Assembly (NCBI GenBank): GCA_021018815.1
Contig: JAITYX010000007.1
Location: forward strand, 8,495,001 to 8,559,000
DNA from: Talinum fruticosum
Taxonomy: Eukaryota > Streptophyta > Magnoliopsida > Caryophyllales > Talinaceae
Length of the DNA stretch: 64,000 nucleotides
Direction: 5' to 3'
A program made the translations under genes and the position numbers. Each line of letters starts with the position of its first letter. The first letter of the stretch is position 1. This document shows positions 47,019 to 60,211 of this stretch, piece by piece. The notes under the pieces were generated by a model. It saw only the letters and a list, made by a program, of their open reading frames with translations, had not been told where the DNA came from and searched no databases.

Positions 47019-49290
47019 CATCCCCAATAGATCATGACATTCGTTTTAGCCCAAATGTGATATTGGCAAGCAGCATAAGCTTAGAAGATCAACTGTATTT
47101 GCAAAGTTGATATGTTTATTATAATTTAAACTGTTTGTAATTATAGTTGCATAGCAGTTAATAGGTAATTCCCACACCTTCATATATCTTCCTTGTATTA
47201 AGCCCCAAGCTAGTTTATATATCTAAAGTTTGATCGACTTTTTCTAGTAGTTTTCTAGATCAGATTTGATAATTATTGCTATACCTATTTTGTCTTCTCT
47301 GAAAAATTTAGGATAGGCTTGAAAAATGAGGCATCAAAATGAATGTCTCTCCTTATGAAATTCAAAAGATTATTTAACGTATTTGAAATAGGCAACTTGT
47401 TAATCCAATAAATTAAAATCAACAAAATATGTACATTAACAAACTTTAAAAAATTACAATGTCGATAAAATTTATTAAGCAGTTTTAGAATGAGATAAGA
47501 ACATTCACTACTTTTTTTTTTTTTTTTTTGATAGAGGAACATTCACTACTTTTAAATTAAAGCTAAGATTAGAGCATGCATTATGTTGTATTTCATAAGC
47601 TCAACGAAGGGATTGTAAGCATGAACAAGGAGAGAAGGTGGCTAGGCATTGTGGTATCCCATTCTTTTGAATAGGAAACGTGGTGGTACCACGCAATATC
47701 ATTACAATAGTAAAAATGATCCCAAACTTCTCATTAATTGTGCTTGGTTGCAACTTTTATGAGCCAGCCAAGGACATCAAAATTGGAATTCCGATCATCA
47801 ACGCATGCATATATAGTAGTGATGCGCTGAATTAACCTGACCCGTTCTTGCTACTCCTGAGAAACAATTTTTTTCTTTTTAAGAGAAAAGCACAATTTAA
47901 GAAGAAGGTAATAGACAATTTTCCACTAGAAGTTGGACATAAATATACAATAACCAACCAAATTAATGGAGATGGTCCAAAAATCATGGAACGTACACAA
48001 AATCATAACATGGAACAAAGGTACATTACATTCTTCTCGCTCCAAATTTTCCTTACAGTAAAAGTTCAAAGTGTTTCCAACAAGTCGCCAACAAATTGAT
48101 TAACACCTGAAGGATGAATGAATTTGAGAAGATAATTTAAGGTCTCAAATAGTATGGCTTTGCATCGTTAAAATTTTGACCTAAAAACAGTATTTAATCA
48201 ATCGATTAACACAAACCAAAGCTATAAACCGATAGTTCGAGCAGATTTTCCTCCAAACCATATGCCAATGGATCATAATAGTAATTGCAAAGTAACGACA
48301 CATAATTAAAGTATAAAACGACAACAATTAATAAAAACCCTATTATACATATAAGATTTGACAGCTCATCGCAAATCAAGGTCTAACATCGACATCGACA
48401 TCAACAAATCAATAGCATGTCCCACATACATGCATGTTGTATATATATCACACGTTTCCATATTCTAAGCAATAATGAGGTAACGTCCAAAAACTTTTTA
48501 ATTACGACCGAAATTATATGCAAAACCATGTAATATAATGCAATGCACTATATAGTGATAGTTTTTGCTAGATGGAAAGGTAACATAGATCAAATGTATG
48601 GTCCCTAGATGTCAGTCATATTTAGAGGGGGAGGGGGCTGGTCCATTTCCAGCTAAAGCTTAGCTCCTATTTGACTTGGCTGCCTATCTACCATGTGCTT
48701 AATTTTACTATCTATCGAAGTCTCTTGAATTATTTGTACTTTCAACAATCCTATTGGTCCTCTTTACTTTCTTTGTTTTATATGAAATTATAAATATTTT
48801 ATATGATTTCAATTATTAGTATTCAAACTCAAATCTGTACTGTGAGGTCCAATGATATCGTCTTAATTATTTATAATTTGTACAATTATATAAAATCAAT
48901 TTCACTATCGTATACTACTTTAACGAAATAAAGCACAAGACAGTATAATTAAAGATACATTTTAATTTAATCTACTGTAATTGAAATAGGAAAAAATGAT
49001 CATATTTAACTTTTTTAGCCATTCAGGAAGCCGAAAATTTTTAATTATATTAACATATTTTTCAAGTTTATATAATTAAGAGAGATTGAGATATTTCAGG
49101 ATTCCTAGCTAGTGAATAAACACTGCTTATACTCATATGATTGATATTTTGATATTATTTCCACAGTGTCCAACAGAACTTGACCCATGCAATAATTAGA
49201 CTCACAAAAATTGAAGCCACAAGCTAGCCCACATAATCCTCCTTAGACTTCTATACTTTTCCGTCTCCTTGTCTTTATCTATCCGATGCA
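47019..49290. other. Intergenic, nothing recognised
   Basis: AT-rich DNA with no gene apart from the micro-insertion listed at 47499-47553. Confidence 0.45.
47499..47553. mobile_element. Micro-insertion: 21 bp poly-T tract with 17 bp target duplication
   Basis: GAACATTCACTACTTTT is present at 47499-47515 and 47537-47553. Between the copies lies T14 followed by GATAGAG. On the minus strand this is CTCTATC plus poly-A, resembling the 3' tails seen at 29219 and 30522. Read as an extreme 5' truncation of a retroposon. Confidence 0.7.
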
Positions 49291-49299
49291 CTTATAATG

Positions 49300-49686
49300 A
49301 TTGTCATTGTTGACAATTATCACAATTAAAAGTAATCTTAGTCATTCATGTGTCAAATTTAATCCTAATCATTTATTTTTTTAATTTATGTAAAAATTAT
49401 GAATTACATTCTTTCAACTGAAATAGTGTGTAAAATTGAAGAAAATATTATTTTTAGAGCTTACTAATATATGAAAATTTATTTTATTGTTTGCAGCAAT
49501 AATATTTTGCATATATAAACAAAAACTAAAAATTATATTTTCTTTAATTTTATAAAACATATTTTTAGTTACAAGAATGCAATTTATAATTTTTATTTAA
49601 ATTTAAAAAATAAACAGGTCGGATTAAATATGATACATGTATGGCTAAGAATACATTTAGTTATAGTGATTGTCGATAGCGACAAT
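49300..49686. mobile_element. MITE with ~66 bp inverted ends
   Basis: Left arm 49300-49366 ('ATTGTCATTGTTGACAA' through 'CATGTGTCAAATTTAATCC') and right arm 49621-49686 are inverted copies with scattered mismatches; the right arm read in reverse starts 'ATTGTCGCTATCGACAA' and contains 'CATGTATCATATTTAATCC'. Total length about 390 bp, no coding capacity. Long arms suggest a Mutator-like origin, but no 9 bp duplication was confirmed. Confidence 0.65.
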
Positions 49687-49689
49687 TGT

Positions 49690-51734
49690 GATAAGTTTTT
49701 TCCTCATCTATCCCTGTTTTTGATAAAGATATAACTAGGAAGGTGGATCAAATTCATCACCATAATGCATAACTACAAAATAATATATGTAGTGTAAAAC
49801 TCTTTGTTAGATTGTTTAGAAAATCATAAATAATGCCCTACTGATTAAACGAGTGAAGAGGGGGTTTGTTGAGGTCATTATCTTTCAGAACCCTTGGATA
49901 TGTTTCAAGGTCCCATTACATCAGAATAGGTGGCCATCAAAAAATAATATATGTATGTATATAAGCACCATAAATAAAACCTAATTTATGTGGCTTCTTC
50001 AATTCTGAATTGATTAATTAGCACAACAGATCATTTATGTGTGTCTCTCTAGCAGGACGCAAAATAATTAACCATGGATATTATATTTGTTAAGAACTTA
50101 TTTGATAAAATAATTTTCACAGTCCATATATTGATATCTTAAAATATCCACCATATACGTTGTTCAAGTTACCTTAAAATTATGTGAGAAATGATTTAGG
50201 ATTTTTCGCACCTTCGATAAGGATATTTTCATTTTTCAGTACCCCTACTTGCCATAGAACATATAAGGGTTTAATTTGATAGAATAGATAACCCGCCCCA
50301 GACAAACGGTGATCCAACCAAAAACCGGCAAAATTACAAAGGCATAAAGCGACTTGTGCTAGTTGTTATCTTTGAATATACATGACATAACCATACAAGT
50401 TACTCTGATTTGCTAGCTATGTAATCTGCTTAATAAGCTCTGAAAAGACTAGGAGAAAATAGTGGCCTGAAAATCTGTGGGCAATATATGGTCTTTTCTA
50501 ACAGTATATTTTTTCCTGATCCAAGAAAATTCCTTTTTCTTTTTGGAAAATATATGGTTACAGTAAGCTCTGAAATGTAGAGTTAGAAGTTGATTCCCCC
50601 ACGTCTTCCTCCCCCCGCCCCCTCCCAACCAACGTGCTTCTAATTTACTGTACTGGCTTCTGGAACTTATGTACAATTGCACATGAAAAGCAAGAACAGT
50701 AAGAAAAACAGATTAATCAAGAAAGAAATTATATGCATCCAATGATGTAATGACCAAAACTCCTACTTTCTCATCAGAATTAACGACAGAAGAGATCAAA
50801 GAGAGCAGCCCAAACAATCATTTGAACGTGGTTGATCTCCTATTCTTCGCGGTTTTCCCTTACTTTTTCTCGAGGTTAGTATAGCCAAGTCTTAAAATGA
50901 AGTAATTGGAAGGATATCCTTATTGATTACATTTTCATGGGGTTATGTATGTATTTCTCTTTTGTCAGCTTACTTGCTCTATAAAATTGAAATATGGACC
51001 TTCGATATATATATATCGATCTACTATATGAAACATAAGATGAACTCTCTTGAAATCCCTGAATCAAATCACATCCTCATTCCAAGATCCCTTCAAAAAG
51101 TACAACCTTTACATGGAGGCTAGCTAAGTGGAGCTCCTCATCCCTTATTCATCTCCATAACCTCCCTTTTCCCTTAATGTCAAAATGCCAAAAAGCCTTT
51201 CTGCTCATTCATTTTCATAACCTCCCTTTTCCCCTAGGGTCAAAATTCGACTAAATGGAGGCTAAGTGGAGCTTTCCATTCCTCTTCATTTACCATGCCA
51301 CATACAAAGTCAAAAAGGTGAAATTGTGACTAAGAACAATAACCCTTTTCTCACCTTTTGTTAACCTCCCCTCCATTAACTTATGCTCTTATATTGTCTC
51401 CCTTCTCATGATATTGTAATGCTCATCAAGGAGTGAAATTATAGTCACTAGGTCATCAAGGAGTGAAACAATGTTTACAACAGCAATCATGCGAAGAAGG
51501 AGCAATAACAACCGTAACAGTAACAACAACGACAACAAAAATTTTAGTTTGAATTCTGATGGAACTTATTCTGTTTAATTGGTATATGCATACCACTATA
51601 TCAATGATAACCAAAGAAGCCATTCTCGACCCAGCCAAAAAGTTTAATCAAAAGAAGTATAAAGCCCAAAAGATAAAAGCACATATGAATAAACATGGTC
51701 AAGTGAACGAACCTGTCAAAAATTTCCTAAGGAT
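49690..51734. other. Intergenic, 3' side of bHLH copy 2
   Basis: AT-rich. A short internal duplication occurs at 51115-51285 ('TGGAGGCTAAGTGGAGCT' and 'CATAACCTCCCTTTTCCC' each present twice), and 'TCATCAAGGAGTGAAA' is repeated at 51424 and 51452. No gene is supported. Confidence 0.45.
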
Positions 51735-53307
51735 TTATGAATCACCTGAAGTGCCAATTTCCCTCATCAATCGCCATTGCAACTGACTTGACTCAATTGA
51801 AATCTCATCACTAACCTGCGTAAATAACAACCACAACCACACCAATCATTCACAGATAGATTTGGCTCGCTTGGGCGGGATACATCAAGCCAAACAAAAT
51901 CAGCATCTCTCTCTCTATCTCTTTATATATATGTACCTCACAACGAATTACATATATCCACCTTTGATTCACTTTCGAAGAAACACAGTCAACAACACTA
52001 AGCCCTTCTTCGATTAACACATGAAGCACCCTCGAGAGAGGGAACACGTCTTCTTCTCCAACTCCAGCATTAATCTCAATTTCAATCGCTCCAGAAAATG
52101 TATGGATGTTCAGAGTATAATCACTTATTGAAGTACTTGATGATGAACATCCAACGTTATCCCCGTGTAAATTGCTTCCTGACGAAGAGCATGAGCCTTT
52201 CAACTTGTCCTTCTTTTCTTGGAGCTCATTAATGTTCTTCTCCAAGTCCTTGATGTATCTTGCTGCCTCTGTGATGTGATCACATATCGATCGCTTTCCC
52301 TGAAAACCTCATGACCGTCAACATAAACCTAAAACCCCATAAAAACAACTTATCTCAGCAAACAATGGACTCTACTTCTTTTACTTTTAAGAAGTAGATA
52401 GTGATAAAGTAGTAAGCAACTAGAACTTTTCAGATCCAAATTGGAGTGAAGAGAGCCATTATATGCAAAGAGTGTTATTCTACTTTTGGTCAGATTAAAC
52501 TGTTTAATTATCACAATATCAGGTAAATTAACCTTAATTTAATTACCGAAAAAGAAGCAGCCTTTTGAAATACAATAATGTACATACAGTCTGGTACTAC
52601 TTGAGAGTTATTATCATTAATTAGCCAGACAAAACTCGCGGTATCATTAAATAGACCCGAACTATTGTTAACCCATATATAAAGGGTAGGGTAGAGCTCC
52701 CCAATGACATATTTTCTTCTTTCATAAGGCTCAAACATGAAACCTTACTTAATGGGAATAAGCTGTATCGGTACTCATGATATGAATTTGTTTCTGTACC
52801 GACAAACATATAACAATTTTGGAGATTACACCTTAGAATAATGCACACTATTAAACTGAGCTAGGAAAACTGTGAAAATTGAAGGGGAGGGGAGGAGAAA
52901 ATTACCCTAATATACTCCATGGGAAGGAGGGAGCGGAGGGAGGAGTAGAGGCCAGCCATTTCTTGCCTTCTTTGGCGTTCGATTTCTCTGTGAATAATCC
53001 TCTTTTGAGCGACATCAGTCCCACCCTGATCTTCATTATTATTGTTACTGGCCTCCATGCTCGGGGCCGGCCTTCGAGGCCGCCCTCTTCTTGCACTCTT
53101 ATTCGCAACCTGCCCGTGTTGATGAGCAGGATGCAGGTGAGTAGTACTGACAGCACTCGCATTTTGCTCAACCCCAGTTGGCTCGTAATAAATGTTACTA
53201 GTGTTGTTGTTGTTGTTATTATTACTACTACTGTTAGTAATCCCCGTGTTCTCCAAATAATTGGAGATTTGGAATGACAACTCACCCCCTTGGTGGAATG
53301 GAAACAT
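51735..53307 (-). CDS. bHLH transcription factor, bHLH118/120/125/126 type (copy 2)
   Basis: Exons 53307-52906 (134 codons), 52299-51937 (121 codons) and 51815-51735 (26 codons plus stop) give 281 residues. Introns of 606 and 121 bp are phase 0 with donors AGG|GTAATT and GAG|GTACAT. Exon 1 starts '[13 protein letters not shown]' and ends in the basic region and helix 1 ('[19 protein letters not shown]'). Exon 2 opens with helix 2 ('[19 protein letters not shown]'), followed by an ACT-like alpha/beta region ('AIEIEINAG', '[12 protein letters not shown]'). The His-Glu-Arg contacts are intact. An Asn run (near residues 29-35) and basic 'RRGRPRR' patch lie before the domain. Intron positions and phases equal those of the gene at 19752-21566. 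Nuclear regulator; target genes unknown. Confidence 0.92.
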
Positions 53308-54380
53308 AGTGTGTGCTTCTAGAGAGAGAGGGATGAGAGAAAAGGAAGAAGATATGGTGGTTAGGGTTAAGGCGGGATTTGGGAGATCTTTGATGAAGTG
53401 GAGATTCCAAACAAATCTCGGTAAGCAAGCAAAGATGATTGATAGTGGGGAGAGTATTGGGATTAATTAATGGAGTTGGGATTAAGAACTAGAGCAATCA
53501 TGGGTTGTTTTTCTGGGGAAGACACCATATGAGTGAGGCAGCTGGGAATTGCAGAAATACAATAATGCTATAAAGGAGGAAAGAAAGAGGGAGAAGGGAG
53601 GAACGAACAAGAGAGAGAGAAAAGGTGGTCTTAATTGGAGTAATTAATATACAATCAAAACTCTTATGGACGGTGGACCAACCCTACTATTTCCAGTGCT
53701 CCTTTTCGTTTCTTTTCTTTGCATAAATAATTCACTAATTAATAATATTATATATATATATATATAACAACATTTTCTTCGGTACTATTTGTATTAACAT
53801 ATTTATTTTTAATTATTTATATATGTTTTAAAGAAGCAAAATAAGAATAATGATACTCCATAAAAAAAACTAACCTGAAATTGAAAGAAATAATATTCCA
53901 GAGAATGAGAAATGGCCTATCAATTAAAGGACCACCCTCTTCAAATTTGATGATCCATAGAGGATATAACAAGGTCCCTCACAAGATAACATGATAGAAA
54001 CATACCGTCTCAATGGATGCTCGTTGGTCCCAAAATACATATTATATTTAATAAGTGAAAATATTTAAAGGTGTATTAATTTTTTTAATTAAAATGATAT
54101 TAGTAGACTGGTATAGGCATGATTCAAACCTAAATTTGTAATAACAACTTCCACGACTTTTGTTAATTTAGACAACTAGTGTATTATTAATTTTCTACTA
54201 TTATTTTTACAAGAAATGACTTTTATTTTTGAATTTTTTTCAACAACGAAAAATAAAATTATTCAAGAATCAAACTCAATTAAAACATTAAAGTAATAGT
54301 TAAAGATTATATTTATTTTGTATAGTAATCAATATGATGACTGCTCATGATGTTCGAAAATGAAACCTTTTACTTGGAAA
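53308..54380. promoter_or_regulatory. Presumed 5' leader and promoter region of bHLH copy 2, then intergenic DNA
   Basis: GA-rich (CT on the coding strand) tracts at 53318-53352 and 53575-53630 lie upstream of the ATG, as in the first bHLH gene. No individual element can be assigned with confidence. A (TA)n run is at 53750-53765. Confidence 0.35.
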
Positions 54381-54382
54381 AG

Positions 54383-54720
54383 TTATGATATCATGTTAAA
54401 AACTAATTCAACCAAAATTTCAAATCTAACTTTAATGAAAATAATTTATATAAATCTTGAGAAGAAACTCCAAACCCTAATTCAGCCTCGAAATGTGTGG
54501 ATTGTGAAGTTTTTAAAAATGTTTTGAAGTTTTTCTCCTGAGCAGAGGCAGCCGTGGAGTGTCGAGCATCGCCCAAAAAAGTCAAAAATCTCATTTCCCA
54601 ACGGCGACAATCCCAACAAACGAACCAACACATAGTCGCAAATCGTCTTTTTAATTTTTCTTCTTCTTTTTCTGCTTGTGAATGAGACTACTTGCTGTGC
54701 CAAATGCCACGTGCTCTAAA
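54383..54720 (-). mobile_element. Copia-like LTR end and primer binding site relic
   Basis: On the minus strand 'AGTTTTTAACATGATATCATAACT' is like an LTR end followed by a degenerate TGGTATCAGAGC primer site (shown here across the junction at 54383-54400; 8 of 12 bases match). Upstream, to about 54720, is unremarkable sequence giving a 73-76 residue frame without motifs. No internal copia sequence is found to the left. Confidence 0.35.
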
Positions 54721-57700
54721 CAAAGGGAGTACCTAGAACAGCAGCAATGTGTACAGTGTCTAAATACCTTCACCAAACTTTATTTATTTATTTATTTTTA
54801 GTAAAAGGCGAAAGAATAGTTCGCTTTGTATTCACTGCGTGACTGTGTACCAAATTTTATTTATCGTCGTCCCTCCAACTATTAATAAATTGTACAAACT
54901 TTTATAACTTATCTTTTGTTAAAACATTATTTCATTTATGTACAAGTTTTAAGATGGAACCTCACTTATGGTGTGTGTTGATTTGATTGGGTTTCCTCCC
55001 TTAAATCTTACCAACATGTCGTAGCAAGTGGATGGCGGGAGTTCCTTTGATGGTGGCTTAGCGCCTTAGCGAAGGCTTCCACTCAGGGGAAGCTTGAGTG
55101 GCCGTGGTTTATAAGAGCTTTATATGTGGGGATAAATTATTGGAATATCATGGACACATATTAATTGAGATCTCACGTGTATAGTTTAAGAAAAGTAGTT
55201 TAGAAGACACTACCTCTTATTATTAATTGGTTTCACTTATTGTCGAGGAGCATCGACAAAAACTGCTCTAGGCTCCCTCCTTTTTATAATAGCTATATCT
55301 CCCCAACGCATAATAAGTACTCTTTATACCTCGTTTTTACTCCTCACCTCCCTTCCAAATCGAGCCTCGACAAAAATTGCTCTCAATGCAGGCATGTCTA
55401 AACAAATACGCTTTCTATTAGCTCTTCTACATATGATTATGACTACTTTAATTAGGCCAATTTATTGTTACAAATAACAAGTATTACAAAGATTTCTTAA
55501 CGAGTAAAAGAAAATTCCAATGTATAACTAAACTTATTTAACTAAAAAGAACATGAGGTGTTAAATACTCGAAACTCTTAATCACTCGTTTCTCTATTGG
55601 AAACCTCAACTGTCATTTCAGTGCTTGATTTTGACAATACGTGTTACCGATTGACAAGCATTTGAGTAGACAACGGGAGAAGAAATCAACATGTAATTAA
55701 CTCAATTAACCTCGATGGGTTAGGACCTCTAACTCATACCCAATTATGGAAAGAAGTCTGATTTTAGAACACGTACATAAGTGGGGGCAAATTCAAATTA
55801 GATCAAACATTGTAGTTAGCTATGTGCTTCAATGAATAGCAAATTCTGTGGAGTGTGATTTTGGGTATACACGTACACTTGTGGGCAAACCATACAATAA
55901 ATTCCTATAATCATTGACGATCCATCAATCTGTCCTATATATATATTATATCTGGTGTTAAACTGTCATCTTGTCATTTTTAAATGCGTAGCTCTCGATG
56001 CACTTCAATTTTCTCTTGATTTTGCCTTTGACAGGGACTTTACGAGAGTAGAGAGAGTGGCTCATTTCAAAAGGGACGTTTCAACAATGTTATCACTAGA
56101 AGAGACCACATGATGATAGGGTTTCATGTATGCACGCCCTAATATTTCATCATTTTCTCTGAAAACGAATTAATCATTGAGGGCTATCTAGCAAGGTGCA
56201 CTAACATTGGCTCACGTACGTTGAACCATAGACTTAGTTACATGTTTCATAAACCTATGTGAAACATGCGTTTATCTGATATAACGTGATACAGTAACGC
56301 AATATAATTACGATTGTATGTCTGTGATAATCATGATTATAACGTTGTATTACTTTCATGCAATCGAATATGAACACATTTACAAACTTATTTGCATTGC
56401 ATTATATCCTACTAAATATGGAGGAACTGGGGGTGTTAACGGACTTTCCGACATAGAAAATTTTTCTAATGAAACTTTATACATTTGGGATTTTTTTTCT
56501 TTTTCTTTTTTAACATTGTTAAGTTGTGCCCACCAAGGGCTATCTCTAACACCTTTGATACTTGGAGGCTATGATAGAGTAGTTGTTAGAGAGTACATAT
56601 TTGGTTGTTTGTTCACTTACTAGAGACTTCCCTTAGATTTGAATCTTGGGGACAATAATTCTCTTATACTATACAAAGTGTTATAGTAGGTGAACGATAT
56701 TTCTCACTCTAGTTTTGTTTCTATACTCTAAAATATCCACCCAATAGAAAAAAACTCTTTGTCTCGAGTTCGATTCCCCTTTCAAGTTTCATCCCCTCCA
56801 AAGTTGACGAATTACTATTTTTTATCGACCTAAAGACCACTAGAATTACATATGGTCTTAAAAAATAAAATAAATTTTTGAAACAAAGCATAGTTACTTT
56901 TATAATATCAGTAGAAAATAAGCGAACCCAAGTTAATTACCCTAACAGGACTTCAAGTTGGAATTACATATGATATTATGAACTCATATTCTTTATTCGT
57001 GTTTGTTTAGAACGTCTAGTAAATTGATCAAAAAAGAAAAATACAATTTAAAAAGCAAAAAAAAAAGAAAAATAATACCATTAAATGATCCAAGAAGGAC
57101 ATCATAATGAATCCTTTGGACACAAAATTAAGAATGATGTATGTATGAGACAATCAATATGAAAAAGACCCATTATCTTTATATACAATGAAATTTTCTT
57201 TGGACACTTTTCTCATAGCTATTGTTTTGGTGGAGAAAGAAGCAACAAATTCTTTTCAAGTGAAACATACGAAATGCTAAAACAAAAGAAAAACCAATTC
57301 TTAAAACAAATGGCAACTAAATATTGATTTGCCAAAATTTTGATCTATTTTGGCCGGTTGATAATATATTGTTTACTGTTTCTAACTATTTACCGTAAAT
57401 TTTGACTGCTTCATAGTGTTTCATATAACTCTTTCCTACACCTTTTAATCCCTATAATTACTCAATTGTATAACTTCTCATTGCTTATCAGTTTTCCGTA
57501 GAACCGACTCCTTCATCCTTATAACTCGCTAGTTCTAACTGATGAAACAAACAAAAATTTAATGAGCTAATATTTTATATTTAGCAAAATAAATAAAATA
57601 TATTTTCCGTTTTCATTTTCAGGGGACAAAAAGAATTATTGAATATGTACTTCCTCATTTTAAAAATATAGGTACTAATGAATAGGAACTTTCTGATGAA

Positions 57701-59429
57701 GATTTTGACATATTCCTTGATACAATGAAAGATTAGGGATATTGCCAACTCAGACCCTTGGTGTAAAGGAAGACAGACAATGGATTGTTGATTTGGAGGG
57801 AGAAGAAACAAGAAGAGTATATATATACACAAGTGGAATTGAATTTAATTGTTAATAATTATTTTTTTCCCAGCAAAAATGAAGGGAACTAAAGATACGA
57901 AGATATGGTTGTCAGGAATTTTATTGGGATTTTCATTTTTATATATCATCCCATTCCCATGCTTGAAACATTTTCTCTGAAAATCTTTGCAGAGAAGATC
58001 CCAAATCAAAAATAATAATATATAATTGTTAATTATGTTTATCCCAAATAATATAATTAGTGGAGTAGGAGCTGTACTTCTGTCCTCTGCAGTCTGTACT
58101 GTACTGTTCTGTACTGCCTTTGCTGGTTCTCCTCATTATTGATTTGAGTTGATTATATTATGTAAAGAAGATCAAATGATCATCAAAAAAAAAAAAAAAA
58201 GACGATCAGATTATCATACTCTGCCCCCATGAAGATCATTGTCGGCCCAAATCTTGGTTTTATATCTCCAAAGATTCCTCCCTTCTTCAAATTTAACCAC
58301 CTTTTTGCTAATTATTATTCAGTTCTCTGATTCTTGAAACTTTTTTCATTCTCTGTTTTTTATTAGTTGGAAAAAAATAGCATTTTTTCATCATATATCA
58401 TTATAAATAACAAGTAACAACAATATGGTGCATAGGCTATGCATCATATCCATCAAGATATGGAAGATAGAACAAGGATTAGTTTCAATGACTGAGTGTC
58501 GAAAATATGTAAGATCCAATTAACGGGATAGAAATACGACGACGTATTAATTTTGTTTAAATATAAGAAAAGTTAGGAATAAGAAAAGTCACATATACAA
58601 GTTGTTTCATTGGTTGAGTAGTTATTTCTCTTAACTAGACTCCTAAATTTTAGAGTCGTAAATAAAAAGGATCGACGATAAGAAATAAGAACATTGTACA
58701 GACCAGTGATAATTCTATTTCTATAAAATGAAGCATATATGATTTGAAAAAAAGAAAAAAAAAAAAAAACTCGTCCAAGTACAAACTCTCTCCCATAATA
58801 AGTGGAGCACCCAAAACTTATTTTCATTTTATTTGATTAGTGGACCAAGTCACCACACTACCAGAACATTTTATATGCGCGTGGAAGTATCTACTACTCC
58901 TCATATGTGAGATCCGATTAAGAATTTGATGGACTGGCTAAGATTGAGAATTGGAAAACCGATTGAGAATTCGATATTTGACGAGTGGTTATAATGGGCT
59001 GGGTGGGTGACTTCATTTCTCCCCTACCTCTCTTCTTTTTTTGATTCAAGCTCCTTTATGATTGAACGAAGGGGAAAATAGAAGATTTTGTGACCTAATC
59101 TCTCTCTCCTAATAGTATTTAATTAATTCCACCTCATATTTAGTGGGCCGATCCTGACACTGACCCGGCCCATTTCTAGCCCTGTCCAGAAAACACAAGT
59201 TGGAACGAGAACTGCAAAATTCAGATTTGAGAATGATTATATTAGGGTTGAGCAATTAGCCCATTTCCGCTGAGTGGAGGTTTTTTTTCATAGGATGGGC
59301 TAGTCCGCTGAGAGGCCCAATACGAACCAACCCAACCCAAATCAATAAAAGTGAAGGAGTTGGGACAGTACATAGTTCAGCCTTGCCAGGTTCGAAACTA
59401 GGAAAGAATGTGCAGAATTTCGATAGTTG
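54721..59429. other. Intergenic, nothing recognised
   Basis: AT-rich. A ~105 bp spaced pair of 'TCGACAAAAACTGCTCTAGG' / 'TCGACAAAAATTGCTCTCAA' words occurs at 55254 and 55368. A poly-A run at 58185-58200 is flanked by imperfectly matching GATCA...ATCAT words and may be another micro-insertion. A 101-residue plus-strand frame at 56318 has no recognisable feature. Confidence 0.4.
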
Positions 59430-59466
59430 ACCACCACTAGCCACTAGCCACTAGCCACTACCCACT
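59430..59466. repeat. (CCACTAG)n 7 bp tandem repeat
   Basis: About five units of CCACTAG/CCACTAC. Confidence 0.85.
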
Positions 59467-59810
59467 ACCGTATAATTCTTTATCTTTTCAACTTTGATAA
59501 TATATTTTGGCATTTACAATTCAGCATGACTTTAAGATAATACGACATGGATGAATTGACAATTTTCTAAATCTGACCAAGTCGTATTAAATTGGATCAT
59601 TTCATATCTTCCAAATATATGTCAATTCATGATCCCATTGTAAGAAACTTTACGATATTAAACTAAATCATTTCATGTCATTAAAATGCATGTCAATTCA
59701 CCACAATTGGGACCTTATTCCACTATAACCTAAACTATCGGCTTGATCCACTTCGTCGTTTTTGGTTCAATGTATCCAAAAATTAATATATTATTACAAA
59801 AATTAGATGA

Positions 59811-60211
59811 TTTTGGAGTATTGGTAAAAAAATAATATGATTTTTTTAACCCATAAACAGTATGAATTTCAACAGTATTTTATCGATTTTAAAACACAAT
59901 CGAGTTTGGGGGCAGAACTCGTCCGAGAATTTACGTGTCGAGGCAAAGTTAAAATTTTAACCATGTATTTTTGAGCTTTAATGGCCACATAAACAAGTTT
60001 TTTTTCCAGTTAATTTCCCAATATACGGAAACTTACTTATATGACCATTAAAGCTAAAAGATACAAGGTCAAAATTTTAACTCAACTCGACACGTCAACT
60101 CTCATACGAGTTCCGGCCACCAAAGCTCAATAGTGTTATGAAATCGTTAAATAGTATTAAAATTTGTACTGTAAAAAAATATACTATTATTTTTGGCCAA
60201 TATTCCCAAAA
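59811..60211. mobile_element. Foldback MITE (~190 bp arms)
   Basis: The left arm (59811-60005) and right arm (60026-60211) are inverted copies along almost their whole length with a loop of about 20 bp. Paired blocks include 'GTGTCGAG-CAAAGTTAAAAT', 'GAGCTTTAATGGCCA/TGGTCA', 'GAACTCGT-CGAGA' and 'TTTGGAGTATTGG/TTTGGGAATATTGG'. There is no coding capacity. A transcript would fold into a long hairpin. It lies about 600 bp beyond the stop codon of the receptor kinase gene. Confidence 0.8.

Noticed and set aside
53755..53765. Short (TA)n run as a promoter TATA box for bHLH copy 2
   Set aside because: It lies about 450 bp upstream of the ATG inside a simple repeat, and nothing distinguishes it from background AT-rich DNA.
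54403..54703. Two overlapping ~75-residue minus-strand frames
   Set aside because: Adjacent to a degenerate primer binding site and more easily read as LTR sequence; no known domain.
56318..56623. A 101-residue plus-strand frame with hydrophobic stretches
   Set aside because: No family motif, AT-rich codons, and no splice or promoter context.
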